From NCBI RefSeq assembly GCF_900111095.1, contig NZ_FOGB01000001.1, forward strand, positions 558,001 through 622,000: 64,000 nucleotides of DNA, read 5' to 3'. Source of the DNA: Amphritea atlantica. Its GTDB lineage: Bacteria; Pseudomonadota; Gammaproteobacteria; Pseudomonadales; Balneatricaceae. Under the pieces are notes generated by a model. It saw only the letters and a program-made list of their open reading frames with translations, searched no databases and was not told the origin of the DNA. Below are positions 25,576 to 36,096 of the stretch, one piece after another. Position 1 is the stretch's first letter, and each line of letters starts with the position of its first letter. The translations under genes were made by a program, and so were the position numbers.

Positions 25576-27069
25576 TTAACCGCGGGAAATGCCGGGTCTG
25601 CCCCGTGCCGGGCGACGGTTCCCCGGTTTGGCCGGGCTGTTGCCTCCACTGTTGGAACGTCCGCCACGGTTCGCGGGTTGTTGCTTGTTGCCAGAAGCGT
25701 TGCCCTGGGCAGCCTTGGCCTGTGCGGGTTTACGCTGGGCAGGTTTAGCCGAGGTTAACGCGGCTTCCTGACGACCTGCACCGCTGGCACGGTGACGCTT
25801 GTTTTTACCGGCGGGCTTGTGGCCACGGGCAACATCTGCCGAGCGCTGGCCATCTTTGTGCTCAGCCTGAGGCTTAGCTCTTTTGGGCTTATTCGGTTTG
25901 CGTTTACGCTTATTGAGGCTGGATTCGGGCAGATTATGTAGCGGCTGAAAACCCAGAACCTCCTCCCGATCAAGTATCCGGCCAATCAGATGCTCGATAT
26001 CTGACAACTGGTCAAACTCATCAGCGCTGACCAGTGAGATCGCCTGGCCACTGGCACCGGCACGACCGGTACGGCCGATCCGGTGAACATAGTCTTCTGC
26101 TACATTGGGCAGGTCAAAGTTAACGACCTGAGGGAGCTGATCAATATCCAGGCCCCGGGCAGCGATGTCGGTTGCCACCAGTACCTGAATTTTACCCTGT
26201 TTAAACTCCAGCAGCGCTTTGGTGCGGGCTCCCTGACTTTTATTGCCGTGTATGGCCGCGGCATTGACGCCGCCCGCATCCAGATGCTTACACAGCTGGT
26301 TGGCACCGCGTTTAGTGCGGGTAAACACCAGCACCTGATGCCATTGGTGTTCGGCCAGCAGGGCGCTGAATAGTGCCGATTTCTGTTTCTTATCAACCGG
26401 GCAGATCCACTGTTTTACATTGGTTGCGGTGGTGTTACGCGGGGTGACAGAGATCTCGACCGGGTTGTTGACCAGCCCTTTGGCCAGATTGCGGATTGAA
26501 TCGGAGAAGGTGGCTGAAAACATCAGGTTCTGACGCTGTTTAGGCAGCAGGTTGATGATTCTTTTGATGTCATGGATAAAGCCCATATCCAGCATCCGGT
26601 CCGCTTCATCCAGCACCAGCACTTCAACTTTGTTGAATTTAACGGCGTTCTGATTATACAGGTCCATCAGACGACCGGGGGTGGCGATCAGAATATCGAC
26701 CCCTTTGCGCAGCTGCATCATCTGGGGATTGATGCTGACACCACCGAAGACGACTGCGGAGCGCAATGGCAGATGTTTGCCATAGTCCTGCACACTCTCG
26801 GCAACCTGTGCAGCCAGTTCCCGGGTCGGGGTCAGTATCAGTGCACGGATCTGGTTGCCCTGGGCGCGTTCGCCACGGCTTAGCAGTTCCAGAAGAGGCA
26901 GGGTGAAACCGGCAGTTTTACCGGTACCGGTCTGAGCGGCAGCCATCAGGTCCTTGCCCTCCAGTACAGCGGGAATCGCCTGCGCCTGAATGGGGGAAGG
27001 GGTCTCGTAACCTTTATCGGTAACGGCATCAAGTATCGGTGCCGACAGGCCCAGATCAGTAAATTTCAT
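25576..27069 (-). CDS. rhlE: DEAD-box ATP-dependent RNA helicase RhlE
   Basis: Q motif ([17 protein letters not shown]), Walker [13 protein letters not shown], motif Ia [14 protein letters not shown] in [15 protein letters not shown] in MFSATFS, and the helicase C-terminal motifs ([20 protein letters not shown]) are complete in residues 1-375. A low-complexity basic tail of about 120 residues ([13 protein letters not shown], Gln/Ala/Lys/Arg-rich, ending RPARGRPG) follows and probably binds RNA. RhlE-type helicases act in ribosome assembly and mRNA decay in the cold. Overall length 497 aa is within the range of long-tailed RhlE proteins. Confidence 0.92.
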   Translation of the reverse strand: MKFTDLGLSAPILDAVTDKGYETPSPIQAQAIPAVLEGKDLMAAAQTGTGKTAGFTLPLLELLSRGERAQGNQIRALILTPTRELAAQVAESVQDYGKHLPLRSAVVFGGVSINPQMMQLRKGVDILIATPGRLMDLYNQNAVKFNKVEVLVLDEADRMLDMGFIHDIKRIINLLPKQRQNLMFSATFSDSIRNLAKGLVNNPVEISVTPRNTTATNVKQWICPVDKKQKSALFSALLAEHQWHQVLVFTRTKRGANQLCKHLDAGGVNAAAIHGNKSQGARTKALLEFKQGKIQVLVATDIAARGLDIDQLPQVVNFDLPNVAEDYVHRIGRTGRAGASGQAISLVSADEFDQLSDIEHLIGRILDREEVLGFQPLHNLPESSLNKRKRKPNKPKRAKPQAEHKDGQRSADVARGHKPAGKNKRHRASGAGRQEAALTSAKPAQRKPAQAKAAQGNASGNKQQPANRGGRSNSGGNSPAKPGNRRPARGRPGISRG

Positions 27070-27144
27070 GCACTCTCTCTATCAACAGTATTGTCAAAAT
27101 GACGAGCGCGAAGGATACAGGAAAGGCCGTGGGATTGGCAGTGA

Positions 27145-27969
27145 TTATAACGTTGCCGTACAACTCAGTTGCCATACTTCGACCGCACCCTCACTGAGGT
27201 TGGTGATGACGTTGGGGCCCATCTGCTTAAACGCTTCACCGAGAATCTGAATCGGTGAGACTGGCGGGGCTGCAGGGGATTTTTCACTGTGCTTCTCTTT
27301 ATCCGCTTGCCGCTGACGCCATTGCAGTGCTTCCTCTGACCAGTTTTCTGCCGTGCTGAGTTGAAAGCCACTTCTCTCCAGCAATGTAGATAGCGTATCA
27401 AAGGTAATCAGATGTGACTGATCTGCGGAGCGTGCCCAGGGCACCGGATAGGTCATACGGGCGGAGTGGGGGCCTTCTAATACCTCGTGTAGCAACAGCG
27501 ATCCATTCCCATCCAGTACTCTCAGACACTCTTGCAGGCAGCGCCCTGTATCCGGAATATTCAGCAGACTGTGCTGCAGAATAATGCAGTCAAAACGGTT
27601 GTCAGCAAAGGGCAGTTGTTGCGCATCACAGGTGATTACCGGGGCGGCTGAGTTATCTGTCAGCACGGTCAGAGCGCGGTTCAGGGTATTAAAACGGTGG
27701 GTGATATCGATACCAGTCACCTCTGCACTGAAGCGGCTATTGATCATCCGCATCAGTCCGCCTGCACCACTACCTATCTCCAGAATACGTCTGGGTTGCG
27801 TCTGTTCCAGCTGTTGCAGGAGCTTTTCTGACGCTTTGATGCCGCCGATATGCAACTGATCGATTGGAGCCAACTGATACAGTGTCGGCCCTGCGGGATA
27901 ACATTCTTTCAGGGTGTTTAGCAGGGCGGTTTCAGCCATGTGAGCGCTGTAGTGGTGCTCTATATCCAT
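27145..27969 (-). CDS. Class I SAM-dependent methyltransferase
   Basis: A 274-aa protein with the SAM-binding motif RILEIGSGAGGLMRMI (motif I), the acidic ribose-binding residue in VTGIDITHRFN, and FDCIILQHSLLNIPDTGRCLQECLRVLDGNGSLLL as motifs II-III, in the UbiE/Methyltransf_11 style. The substrate is unknown: the C-terminal region carries a short Lys/Glu-rich segment (RQADKEKHSEKSPAA). Small-molecule or quinone methylation would fit this fold. It sits between rhlE and the end of the liu operon and is not clearly part of either. Confidence 0.82.
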   Translation of the reverse strand: MDIEHHYSAHMAETALLNTLKECYPAGPTLYQLAPIDQLHIGGIKASEKLLQQLEQTQPRRILEIGSGAGGLMRMINSRFSAEVTGIDITHRFNTLNRALTVLTDNSAAPVITCDAQQLPFADNRFDCIILQHSLLNIPDTGRCLQECLRVLDGNGSLLLHEVLEGPHSARMTYPVPWARSADQSHLITFDTLSTLLERSGFQLSTAENWSEEALQWRQRQADKEKHSEKSPAAPPVSPIQILGEAFKQMGPNVITNLSEGAVEVWQLSCTATL

Positions 27970-27983
27970 CAGTATTTCCAGTG

Positions 27984-28040
27984 CAAAAAAGAACAGGGCC
28001 CAGCGTAATTTAACCTGACGTTAATACGCTTGAGCCCTGA
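27984..28040 (-). terminator. Terminator of the liu operon
   Basis: On the minus strand a long stem, CAGGGC(TC)AAGCGTA / TACGCT(G)GGCCCTG, with a 17-nt loop is followed by TTCTTTTTT. It lies 23 bp past the stop of the acyl-CoA ligase gene and closes the minus-strand block that begins with liuR. Confidence 0.85.
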
Positions 28041-28063
28041 TAGTCTAACGGTAAATCAGCAGG

Positions 28064-29755
28064 TCAGATATCATCCAGCCCCAATTCTTTGATCGAGATC
28101 TCACGCATCTTGAATTTCTGAATCTTGCCAGTCACGGTCATCGGAAACTCATCAACGAACTTAAAGTAGCGCGGAATCTTGAAGTGGGTGATCTGCCCTT
28201 TGCAGAAATCCCGCAGCTGCTCCTCGGTGACGCTTTCTGAATCTGCGCTCAGTTTCACCCAGGCGATCAGCTCCTCACCATATTTTTTGTCGGGTACACC
28301 GGTAACCTGAACATCGATGATGTTCGGATGGGTATAGAGAAACTCCTCGATCTCTTTCGGATAGACGTTCTCGCCGCCTCGGATCACCATATCTTTGATC
28401 CGGCCAACAATCTGGATATAGCCGTCTTCATCCATGGTCGCCAGGTCGCCGGTATGCATCCAGTGGTGCTCATCGATGGCGCTTTTGGTGCCCTCTTCGT
28501 TGTTCCAGTATTTGATCATCACACTGTAACCCCGGGTGCATAGTTCACCGATTTCGCCCCGCGGCTGTATCCGCCCGGTCAGAGGATCGATAATTTTACT
28601 TTCCAGGTGTGGCTGGGTACGGCCCACGGTGGTGACCTGTTTCTCAAACGGATCATCCGCCCGGGTCTGGGTGGAGACCGGGCTGGTCTCGGTCATGCCG
28701 TAAGCGATCTGCACCTCTTTCATATGCATTTTGGAATTGACCGCTTTCATCACCTCGGCGGGGCAGATTGATCCGGCCATAATACCGGTGCGCAGGCTGG
28801 AAAGGTCATAGTTATCAAAATCCGGATGATCCAGCTCGGCAATAAACATGGTGGGCACACCATAGAGTGCGGTGGCTTTTTCCTTCTCGACCGCTTCCAG
28901 TACCGCTTTCGGTTCAAAACCTTCGGTGGGGTAGATCATGGTTGCGCCGTGCGTCATGCAACCCAGGTTACCCATCACCATGCCAAAGCAGTGGTACAGC
29001 GGTACGGGAATGATCAGCCGGTCTTTGTCGGTAAAGTTCTGACTCTCTGCAACAAAGAAGCCATTATTCAGAATATTGTGGTGACTCAGGGTCGCGCCTT
29101 TAGGGAAACCGGTGGTGCCAGAGGTGTACTGGATATTGATCGGGTCATCAAACTGCAGGGATGCCTGAATATCCTTAACCTGTTGCAGATCAACCTTGTC
29201 AGCTTGCTTCATAAAGGCGTTCCAGCGCCACATGCCGGGATGCTGCTCATCCGCCAGGTTGATGATGCATTCCAGGGTTTTCAGTTTGGCCGACTTAAGC
29301 TGCCCAATCTCGCAGTTGTTCAGTTCGGGCGCCAGCTCCAGCAGCATTGCCGTGTAATTGGATGACTTAAAGCTGTCAGCCGTCACCAGAAACTTAGCCC
29401 CCGATTGATTCAGGGCATATTCCAGCTCGTGCAGACGGTACGCCGGGTTGATATTCACCAGAATCGCACCAACTTTGGCGGTGGCGAACTGGGTGATCGT
29501 CCACTGGGCGGTATTGGGCGACCACATGCCAACACGATCACCGGGCTTAACGCCGATGGCCAGCAGGGCCCGGGCGCACTGTTCAACTTTCTCTTTCAGC
29601 TCGGTGTAGGTCCAGCGAATATCCTGATAGTGAACAATCAGCGCATCATTATCGGGATAGGTGGCGCAGATCTCATCAAACTTTTCGCCAATCGTCATGC
29701 CCAGCAGGGGAGTGTTGCTGGTGCCACTGGTATAACTGGGTTGTGCATTGCTCAT
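28064..29755 (-). CDS. AMP-binding acyl-CoA ligase
   Basis: ANL-superfamily ligase that activates a carboxylic acid with ATP and CoA. The P-loop-like motif [16 protein letters not shown], the A5 motif [13 protein letters not shown]7/A8 [33 protein letters not shown] and the C-terminal catalytic lysine in MTVTGKIQK are all intact; 563 aa is the usual fatty-acyl-CoA synthetase size. As the last gene of the leucine-degradation cluster it probably activates isovalerate, methyl-branched acids or acetoacetate; the family of such liu-linked ligases is known in Pseudomonas and Shewanella relatives but the exact substrate is not determined by sequence. Confidence 0.87.
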   Translation of the reverse strand: MSNAQPSYTSGTSNTPLLGMTIGEKFDEICATYPDNDALIVHYQDIRWTYTELKEKVEQCARALLAIGVKPGDRVGMWSPNTAQWTITQFATAKVGAILVNINPAYRLHELEYALNQSGAKFLVTADSFKSSNYTAMLLELAPELNNCEIGQLKSAKLKTLECIINLADEQHPGMWRWNAFMKQADKVDLQQVKDIQASLQFDDPINIQYTSGTTGFPKGATLSHHNILNNGFFVAESQNFTDKDRLIIPVPLYHCFGMVMGNLGCMTHGATMIYPTEGFEPKAVLEAVEKEKATALYGVPTMFIAELDHPDFDNYDLSSLRTGIMAGSICPAEVMKAVNSKMHMKEVQIAYGMTETSPVSTQTRADDPFEKQVTTVGRTQPHLESKIIDPLTGRIQPRGEIGELCTRGYSVMIKYWNNEEGTKSAIDEHHWMHTGDLATMDEDGYIQIVGRIKDMVIRGGENVYPKEIEEFLYTHPNIIDVQVTGVPDKKYGEELIAWVKLSADSESVTEEQLRDFCKGQITHFKIPRYFKFVDEFPMTVTGKIQKFKMREISIKELGLDDI

Positions 29756-29795
29756 TGCTTCATCCCTTCATTATTTTTATATATTGAGGGTTTAA

Positions 29796-29829
29796 ATATC
29801 CGTGCTGTCAGCCTGATCAGCACGGATAT
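29796..29829 (-). terminator. Strong intercistronic hairpin
   Basis: A perfect 12-bp inverted repeat, ATATCCGTGCTG / CAGCACGGATAT, with a 10-nt loop, lies 13 bp after the stop of the CMD gene and 40 bp before the ligase gene. On the minus strand it is followed by TTTAAA only, so it may be a partial terminator or an mRNA-stabilising stem inside the operon. Confidence 0.6.
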
Positions 29830-29841
29830 CCGCTCATCTGT

Positions 29842-30420
29842 TTAACGTGCCTGGGAGTGGTATTCAGGGTTAGGTTGCATATCCACGGCGCCTGCTACCC
29901 GGTTGGTCATATTGTAAAAGCCGGCTACATTCGCAATATCCCAGATATCCCGGTCGCTGAATCCTGCATCCCGCAGCGCCTGACGATCACTCTCCTCAAT
30001 ACAGTCGGGAGATACCGTCATCTTAACGGCGAAATCCAGCATCGCCCGGTGGCGAGTTGACAGTTCAGCGGCGCGGTAATTGATAGCAAGCAACTCGCCC
30101 AGTGCCGGATCGCCAGAATAGTTTCTCACTGCAGCACCGTGGGCGGCGATGCAGTAAAAACAGTGATTCTGAGAGGATACGGCTACCGCTAGCATCTCCC
30201 GCTCAAGGGTGGTCAGATTGCTGTCGCCGAACATCATCTCATTGTAGAAACGGGAGAACACCTCCAGCTGAGCCAGGTTCTGACTGTAGGCCTTGAGGAC
30301 ATTGGGGATCATGCCCAGCTTTGCATCGCAAACATCGAAATATTTTTTAACGTCGTCGGGCAGCTCTTCCCGTGACGGGTAGTGCAGGTCCAGCGCGGTA
30401 ATATGATCAGGTTGAGACAT
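29842..30420 (-). CDS. Carboxymuconolactone decarboxylase/AhpD-fold peroxidase-related protein
   Basis: A 192-aa all-helical protein with the AhpD-type motif SSQNHCFYCIAAHGAAVR, i.e. the CxxC pair and the proton-relay histidine, so a thiol-peroxidase or disulfide-relay activity is likely. It matches the family annotated as uncharacterised peroxidase-related enzymes (about 190 aa, two-thirds of which is the CMD domain). It lies between the HMG-CoA lyase and the acyl-CoA ligase, on the same strand, but is not a known step of leucine degradation; a protective role is possible. Confidence 0.83.
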   Translation of the reverse strand: MSQPDHITALDLHYPSREELPDDVKKYFDVCDAKLGMIPNVLKAYSQNLAQLEVFSRFYNEMMFGDSNLTTLEREMLAVAVSSQNHCFYCIAAHGAAVRNYSGDPALGELLAINYRAAELSTRHRAMLDFAVKMTVSPDCIEESDRQALRDAGFSDRDIWDIANVAGFYNMTNRVAGAVDMQPNPEYHSQAR

Positions 30421-30449
30421 GGTATTACTCCGTATTATTTTTGTCCGTC

Positions 30450-30510
30450 AGAGCAGATAAGCGGGATTGTTCCGCCCGGGTCCATAAGCAGGAACCTGGA
30501 TATCTGCTCT
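30450..30510. other. Structured spacer in the liu operon
   Basis: Nine-bp outer arms GAGCAGATA and TATCTGCTC enclose about 41 nt containing two further small stems (one around CAGGTTCCTG on the minus strand, one around CGGG/CCCG). It sits in the 168-bp gap between liuE and the CMD gene, which otherwise holds no frame. There is no T-tract. It could be an RNA-processing or attenuation site. Confidence 0.4.
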
Positions 30511-30588
30511 ATATTAGGGTAAACCCTTACTTTCTTTCAAGAGGAAAGTTTTAAGATCGGATTAAATCTATTCACTGTCCCTTTGTGT

Positions 30589-31491
30589 TTATTGACAACC
30601 GATGGCCAGAGCCACTTTGGAACCGCTGGTGCGACCCAGCTGAGCGGTAATCCAGTGACCGGTCTGCGCCAGTTTTTCAAGATCGACGCCGGTGTCGATG
30701 CCCAGCCCATTCAGCATGTAAAGGACATCCTCGGTGGCGACATTGCCTGATGCGCCTTTGGCATAAGGGCAGCCACCCAGACCGGCAACTGAGGCATCGA
30801 TCACCGCGATCCCTTCCTCGATCACCGCATACAGATTCGCCAGGGCTTGTCCGTAAGTGTCATGGAAGTGTGCTGCCAGCTTCTCTATAGGCACTTGCTT
30901 GCTCACTGCTTCCAGCATCTGCTTGGCTTTAAGCGGCGTACCAGTGCCAATGGTGTCGCCCAAAGAGATCTCATAGCAGCCCATATCCAGTAACTCACGG
31001 CTGACAGCAGCCACCTGAGCGGGATCTGTCTCTCCCTCATAAGGACAGCCCATCACCGTGGAAACATAGCCACGCACCCGGATATTGCAGGCTTGAGCCC
31101 GTTCAATCACCGGGGCAAAGCGTTCCAGACTTTCACTGATCGAACAGTTGATATTCTTTTGGGTGAACGCTTCAGAGGCTGCGCCGAAGACAGCAACCTC
31201 ATCAGCGCCCGCAGCGATGGCGCCCTCAAGTCCTTGCAGGTTGGGTGTCAGTGCAGAGTAGGTCACTCCCGCTTTACGGTTGATACCGTTCATAACGGCA
31301 GCGGCATCGCCCATCTGCGGCACCCATTTGGGCGACACAAAGCTGGCCGCTTCAATATGACGCAGCCCGCACTCACTCAGCCGGTTGATCAGCTCTATCT
31401 TAATGGCCGTATCAATCACCGCTCCAGGCTCGTTCTGCAAACCGTCACGGGCTCCCATTTCGAACAGGCGAAGATGTGTTGGAAATGCCAT
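30589..31491 (-). CDS. liuE: Hydroxymethylglutaryl-CoA lyase
   Basis: Splits HMG-CoA into acetoacetate and acetyl-CoA, the last step of leucine degradation. The protein starts with RLFEMGARDGLQNEPG (catalytic Arg and Asp of the HMGL-like TIM barrel), has HFHDTYGQAL (metal-binding histidines) and the GLGGCPYAKGASGNVATED loop with the catalytic cysteine. It is 300 aa, the normal size. It begins 2 bp after the liuD stop, so translation is probably coupled. Also known as mvaB. Confidence 0.95.
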   Translation of the reverse strand: MAFPTHLRLFEMGARDGLQNEPGAVIDTAIKIELINRLSECGLRHIEAASFVSPKWVPQMGDAAAVMNGINRKAGVTYSALTPNLQGLEGAIAAGADEVAVFGAASEAFTQKNINCSISESLERFAPVIERAQACNIRVRGYVSTVMGCPYEGETDPAQVAAVSRELLDMGCYEISLGDTIGTGTPLKAKQMLEAVSKQVPIEKLAAHFHDTYGQALANLYAVIEEGIAVIDASVAGLGGCPYAKGASGNVATEDVLYMLNGLGIDTGVDLEKLAQTGHWITAQLGRTSGSKVALAIGCQ

Positions 31492-31493
31492 CG

Positions 31494-33485
31494 TTATGCC
31501 TCCGTTACATCCAGAGAGATCAGTTCCGCACCATCTTCAACCAGATCGCCTTCAGCGAAATAGATCTCAGCAACCGTGCCGTCATGGGGTGCTTTCAGAC
31601 TGTGTTCCATCTTCATCGCTTCCATAATCACCAGCGTGTCTCCAGCTTTAACCGCTTGTCCCGCTTCAACCAGTACCGCGACTACCGCACCATTCATGGG
31701 GGCTGTCAGGCTGTTATCGCCAGCCTGATCATCACTGCCAAAGGTTTCCCGGTGCTGCTCACAGATAAACTGTTCGCCTTCGTGGAACAGGGTGAGCTGA
31801 TCGCCATCGTTAAACAGGTGCACGCTAAGGCGGTGACCATTGATCACCACATCCAGCAGATCATCATTCAGCTGCGCGGTGACCTGGTAGCTGGCATCAT
31901 CGATCTGTACCTGATACTGACCTTTATTGCCGCCTTCCAGAATGCTTAACTGGTAGTCGGTGTCAGCATGGATCAGTGTCAGCGGGCGGGCATATTCTGA
32001 GTTAAGCCGCCAGCTGTTCTGATAACCGAAGGGTGAATAAGGGTCGTCCGGGTTATTGGCCTGCTGCTTGGTTTTTTCACTGAAGAAACAAGCCGCCATG
32101 ACCAGACAGAATGCGCTGTTCAGATTGCTGGCCGGAAACAGCAATGCTTCATGTTTATCAATAAAGCCGGTATCCAGATCCAGCGCCTTAAAGGGCGCAC
32201 TGCCTGCCAGATTACGCAGGAAGCGCAGATTAGTTTTCAGGCCGCTGATGCGGTACTCCTCCAGCGCCTGCTCCATCCGCGCAATGGCCCGGTCACGGTT
32301 ATCATCCCAGACGATCAGTTTGGCGATCATCGGATCATAGAAGACACTTACCTCATCGCCTTCCACCACGCCGGTATCTACCCGAACATGCTGGCTTTCC
32401 TGCGGAGTGCGCAGATAACGCAGGATGCCGGTGGCGGGCAGGAAATCGTTATCAGGGTCTTCCGCATACACCCGGGCTTCCAGTGCATGACCATTGATAC
32501 GGATCTCGTCCTGCTGCAACGGCAGCGGTTCGCCACTGGCTATCCGCAGCTGCCACTCCACCAGATCCTGCCCGGTAATCAGCTCGGTAACCGGATGCTC
32601 AACCTGCAGGCGGGTGTTCATCTCCATAAAGTAGAAGGAACCATCCACGTCATAGAGAAACTCAACCGTACCTGCACCCACATAATCGATCGCCTGAGCG
32701 GCGCGCACCGCTGCTTCACCCATCGCCTTACGGGTTGTATCGGACAGGTTAGGGGCTGGCGCTTCCTCGATCACTTTCTGGTGACGACGCTGCACCGAAC
32801 AGTCCCGCTCCGCCAGATAAACGCCGTTGCCCTGTTTATCGCAGAACACCTGGATCTCAACATGACGGGGTTGGGTGAGGTAACGCTCAATCAGCATATC
32901 CGGGTTGCCAAAGGCGTTTTTCGCCTCACGACAGGCGGATTTCAGCGCTTCATCAAACTCATCAATAGAGTTAACCACCCGCATCCCTTTACCGCCGCCG
33001 CCAGCCACCGCTTTCAACAGTTGGGGAAAGCCGCAACGCACCGATTCCTCTTTCAGTAGTGCCGGGGACTGATCTTCGCCATGATAACCCGGCACCAGTG
33101 GCACCGCTGCGTGAGACATAATCTCTTTGGCGGCGGATTTGGAGCCCATCGCTTCAATCGCGCTCGTGGGTGGCCCGATAAACTCGATACCGTTATCGAA
33201 ACAGGCGCGGGCAAACTCGGCGTTCTCTGAGAGGAAACCATAACCCGGGTGGATCGCCTGAGCGCCGGACTGTTTGGCGATCTCAAGAATCTTGTCACCG
33301 CGCAGGTAACTTTCGCTGCTGGGGGCAGGCCCCAGCAGAAAGGCTTCATCCGCCATCGCCACGTGACGGGCGTTTTTATCGGCTTCAGAGTAGACAGCAA
33401 CACAACGGATACCCAGACGGTGAGCGGTCTGAATAACCCGGCAGGCGATCTCCCCACGGTTGGCAATTAGAATTTTATTAAACAT
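31494..33485 (-). CDS. liuD: 3-methylcrotonyl-CoA carboxylase, biotin-containing alpha subunit
   Basis: Biotin carboxylase domain (residues about 1-450; NRGEIACRVIQTA start, ATP-grasp loop KAVAGGGGKGMRVV, EMNTRLQVEHPVTE), a middle BT domain (about 480-580) and the C-terminal biotinyl domain with the biotin lysine in VIMEAMKMEHSL, 663 aa in all. With LiuB it carboxylates 3-methylcrotonyl-CoA to 3-methylglutaconyl-CoA at the cost of ATP. Fifth gene of the liuR-liuABCDE series, 5 bp from liuC. Confidence 0.95.
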   Translation of the reverse strand: MFNKILIANRGEIACRVIQTAHRLGIRCVAVYSEADKNARHVAMADEAFLLGPAPSSESYLRGDKILEIAKQSGAQAIHPGYGFLSENAEFARACFDNGIEFIGPPTSAIEAMGSKSAAKEIMSHAAVPLVPGYHGEDQSPALLKEESVRCGFPQLLKAVAGGGGKGMRVVNSIDEFDEALKSACREAKNAFGNPDMLIERYLTQPRHVEIQVFCDKQGNGVYLAERDCSVQRRHQKVIEEAPAPNLSDTTRKAMGEAAVRAAQAIDYVGAGTVEFLYDVDGSFYFMEMNTRLQVEHPVTELITGQDLVEWQLRIASGEPLPLQQDEIRINGHALEARVYAEDPDNDFLPATGILRYLRTPQESQHVRVDTGVVEGDEVSVFYDPMIAKLIVWDDNRDRAIARMEQALEEYRISGLKTNLRFLRNLAGSAPFKALDLDTGFIDKHEALLFPASNLNSAFCLVMAACFFSEKTKQQANNPDDPYSPFGYQNSWRLNSEYARPLTLIHADTDYQLSILEGGNKGQYQVQIDDASYQVTAQLNDDLLDVVINGHRLSVHLFNDGDQLTLFHEGEQFICEQHRETFGSDDQAGDNSLTAPMNGAVVAVLVEAGQAVKAGDTLVIMEAMKMEHSLKAPHDGTVAEIYFAEGDLVEDGAELISLDVTEA

Positions 33486-33490
33486 GCCGC

Positions 33491-34294
33491 TTACTCCTGA
33501 ATCCAGTTCGGTTTACGCTTCTGCAGGAAGGAGCTGAGTCCTTCCTGACCTTCGTCGCTGACGCGGATATCTGCGATGCGACGGGCCGTGTCATCGATCA
33601 CTTCGCTGGTGATCTCTTTCTGGCTGACGGCATAGATAAGCTGTTTAGCGGCTTTCATCCCCTGGGGGCTGTTTTTTTGTAGCGAGGCGATAAACCGGTC
33701 GCAGGCTTCGTCCAGTTGCTCAACGTTTTCCACCACTTCATGCACCAGCCCAAACTGTTGCGCAGCCTGGGCGCTGAACAGTTCTGCGGTAAGGAAATAG
33801 CGGCGTGACTGACGTTCACCAATGGCACGTACCACATAGGGGCTGATCACGGCGGGAATCAGTCCGATTTTGACTTCTGAAAGACAGAATGAACTGCTCT
33901 CGGCGGCAATCACGATATCGCAGCAGGCGGCCAGACCGACGGCACCACCGTAGGCGGCGCCCTGAATCAGGGCGATGGTGGGTTTGCTGTGGTTGTGCAG
34001 CAGTTCCATCAGTTTTGCCAGACGGCCGGCATCCACCATGTTTTCTTCATGGGTGTTGTTGGCCATCCGCTTCATCCAGCCCAGGTCGGCACCGGCAGAA
34101 AAGTTCTTACCCCGGGAGCGCAGCACCAATACCCGCACTTCAGGGTCTTCATGGGTGGCTTCAAGGCTGTGGATCAGCTGTTCGATTACACCATCATCAA
34201 AAGCATTGTGCACCTCTGGGCGGTTGATAATCAGTTCGGCAACGCCGTTGGCGCTTTTTTCCAACAGCACCAGTTGTTGTGTATTGATTGTCAT
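33491..34294 (-). CDS. liuC: 3-methylglutaconyl-CoA hydratase (enoyl-CoA hydratase family)
   Basis: Crotonase-fold enzyme that hydrates 3-methylglutaconyl-CoA to HMG-CoA. NFSAGADLGWMKRM and IQGAAYGGAVGLAACCDIVIA hold the oxyanion-hole amides and the catalytic acidic residue region; EVKIGLIPAVISPYVV is family-typical. I use the ATG ending at 34294, preceded by GGAGGATC; an upstream ATG (34312) overlaps the liuB stop and would add six residues. Gene order liuB-liuC-liuD supports the specific assignment among crotonases. Confidence 0.9.
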   Translation of the reverse strand: MTINTQQLVLLEKSANGVAELIINRPEVHNAFDDGVIEQLIHSLEATHEDPEVRVLVLRSRGKNFSAGADLGWMKRMANNTHEENMVDAGRLAKLMELLHNHSKPTIALIQGAAYGGAVGLAACCDIVIAAESSSFCLSEVKIGLIPAVISPYVVRAIGERQSRRYFLTAELFSAQAAQQFGLVHEVVENVEQLDEACDRFIASLQKNSPQGMKAAKQLIYAVSQKEITSEVIDDTARRIADIRVSDEGQEGLSSFLQKRKPNWIQE

Positions 34295-34308
34295 TGTCTG
34301 ATCCTCCA

Positions 34309-35916
34309 TCACATCCGGAATACACCGAAGCGGGTGTCACCCACCGGCTTATTAAGTGCGGCAGAGAGACTCATGCCGATCACATCGCGGGTTTGTTTTG
34401 GATCGATAACGCCGTCATCCCAGAGACGGGCAGAAGCGTAGTAGGGGTGTCCCTGATGCTCATAGGTATCGATGATCGGTTTTTTGAAATCGCTTTCATC
34501 TTCAGCCGACCACTGTTCACCGGTACGGTTCATATTATCCCGTTTAACGGTTGCCAGAACCCCTGCTGCCTGTTCGCCGCCCATCACTGAGATGCGGGCG
34601 TTAGGCCACATAAACATCAGGTTAGGGCTGTAGGCCCGGCCGCACATGCCGTAGTTGCCGGCACCAAAACTGCCGCCGATCAGTACGGTAAATTTAGGCA
34701 CATCGGCACAGGCCACCGCCATCACCATCTTCGCGCCATGCTTGGCGATACCCTCTGATTCATATTTCTGCCCCACCATAAAGCCGGTGATGTTTTGCAG
34801 GAACAGCAGCGGGATTTTGCGCTGGCAGCACAGCTCGATAAAGTGGGCGCCTTTCTGCGCTGACTCACCAAAGAGAATACCGTTGTTGGCGATGATGCCA
34901 ACGGGATAACCGTGGATATGGGCAAATCCGGTCACCAGTGTGGTGCCGTAGAGTTTTTTAAACTCATCAAATTCAGAACCATCGACGATGCGGGCAATCA
35001 CTTCGCGAACATCGTAGGGTTTTCTCAGGTCGGTACCGACAATGCCGTACAGCTCATCAGCCGGGTAGAGCGGTTCTTTGGGGGCCTGAGTTTTAATGTT
35101 GATCTCTTTGCGGCGGTTCAGGTTGGCCACGCAGGTGCGGGCGATCTCCAGCGCATGCTGATCGTTTTCGGCGTAATGGTCGGCGACCCCGGAAACTTTA
35201 CAGTGCACATCGGCACCGCCCAGATCTTCGGCGCTGACGACTTCACCGGTTGCGGCTTTTACCAGAGGTGGTCCAGCCAGGAAGATAGTGCCCTGATTGC
35301 GCACAATAATGGATTCATCCGCCATCGCCGGAACATAAGCGCCACCCGCAGTACAGAGGCCCATAACGACGGCGATCTGGGGAATCCCTTTGGCAGACAT
35401 GCGCGCCTGGTTATAGAAGATGCGGCCGAAATGATCGCGGTCGGGGAAAACATCATCCTGTTGTGGCAGGTTGGCGCCACCGGAATCCACCAGATAGATA
35501 CAGGGCAGGTGATTCTGTTCGGCGATCTCCTGTGCCCGCAGATGTTTTTTCACCGTCAGTGGGAAATAGGTGCCGCCCTTAACGGTGGCATCGTTGGCGA
35601 TAATCATACACTCAACGCCACTGACACGGCCGATACCGGTAATGATGCCCGCAGCGGGTACATCGTCATCGTAGACCTTATAGGCGGCCAGTTGTGACAG
35701 CTCTAACAGGGGCGAGCCTTCGTCCAGCAGGGCGTTGATCCGTTCCCGGGGCAGCAGTTTACCGCGGGAGAGGTGACGTTCCTGATATTTGGCGCCGCCA
35801 CCCTGATGAATCTGTGCTGCTTTATCCCGCAGGTCGCCGACAATTGCGTCCATGGCGTCGTAGTTAGCACGAAACTCTTCTGCGCGGGGATTAATTTTTG
35901 TTTTTATCGTTGCCAT
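34309..35916 (-). CDS. liuB: 3-methylcrotonyl-CoA carboxylase, carboxyltransferase beta subunit
   Basis: Carboxyltransferase subunit of the LiuBD complex. It has the acyl-CoA carboxylase beta signature: [24 protein letters not shown] at the N-terminus, [38 protein letters not shown] and [32 protein letters not shown], i.e. both oxyanion-forming glycine-rich elements. 535 aa is typical of MCC beta subunits. It lies between liuA and liuC with 180 bp to liuA, the largest gap of the operon. Confidence 0.95.
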   Translation of the reverse strand: MATIKTKINPRAEEFRANYDAMDAIVGDLRDKAAQIHQGGGAKYQERHLSRGKLLPRERINALLDEGSPLLELSQLAAYKVYDDDVPAAGIITGIGRVSGVECMIIANDATVKGGTYFPLTVKKHLRAQEIAEQNHLPCIYLVDSGGANLPQQDDVFPDRDHFGRIFYNQARMSAKGIPQIAVVMGLCTAGGAYVPAMADESIIVRNQGTIFLAGPPLVKAATGEVVSAEDLGGADVHCKVSGVADHYAENDQHALEIARTCVANLNRRKEINIKTQAPKEPLYPADELYGIVGTDLRKPYDVREVIARIVDGSEFDEFKKLYGTTLVTGFAHIHGYPVGIIANNGILFGESAQKGAHFIELCCQRKIPLLFLQNITGFMVGQKYESEGIAKHGAKMVMAVACADVPKFTVLIGGSFGAGNYGMCGRAYSPNLMFMWPNARISVMGGEQAAGVLATVKRDNMNRTGEQWSAEDESDFKKPIIDTYEHQGHPYYASARLWDDGVIDPKQTRDVIGMSLSAALNKPVGDTRFGVFRM

Positions 35917-36096
35917 TACATCTCTCCGGCGTCACTGTTAACACCTCTCTCAGAGCCGTTGGATAATCTGTTCATCCGTCACGCCTGTCTGATCAATGTT
36001 AAAAGACGCCTTGTCTGAATTCGTCATGATTCACAGTGAAAAAGTGGGGAGGTGCAGAACACCCTTCCCCATAAAGTCCACTGATGGAAAACGGGT

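Noticed and set aside
32151-33059. 302-aa plus-strand frame opposite liuD
   Set aside because: Shadow of a well-defined biotin carboxylase; no domain recognised.
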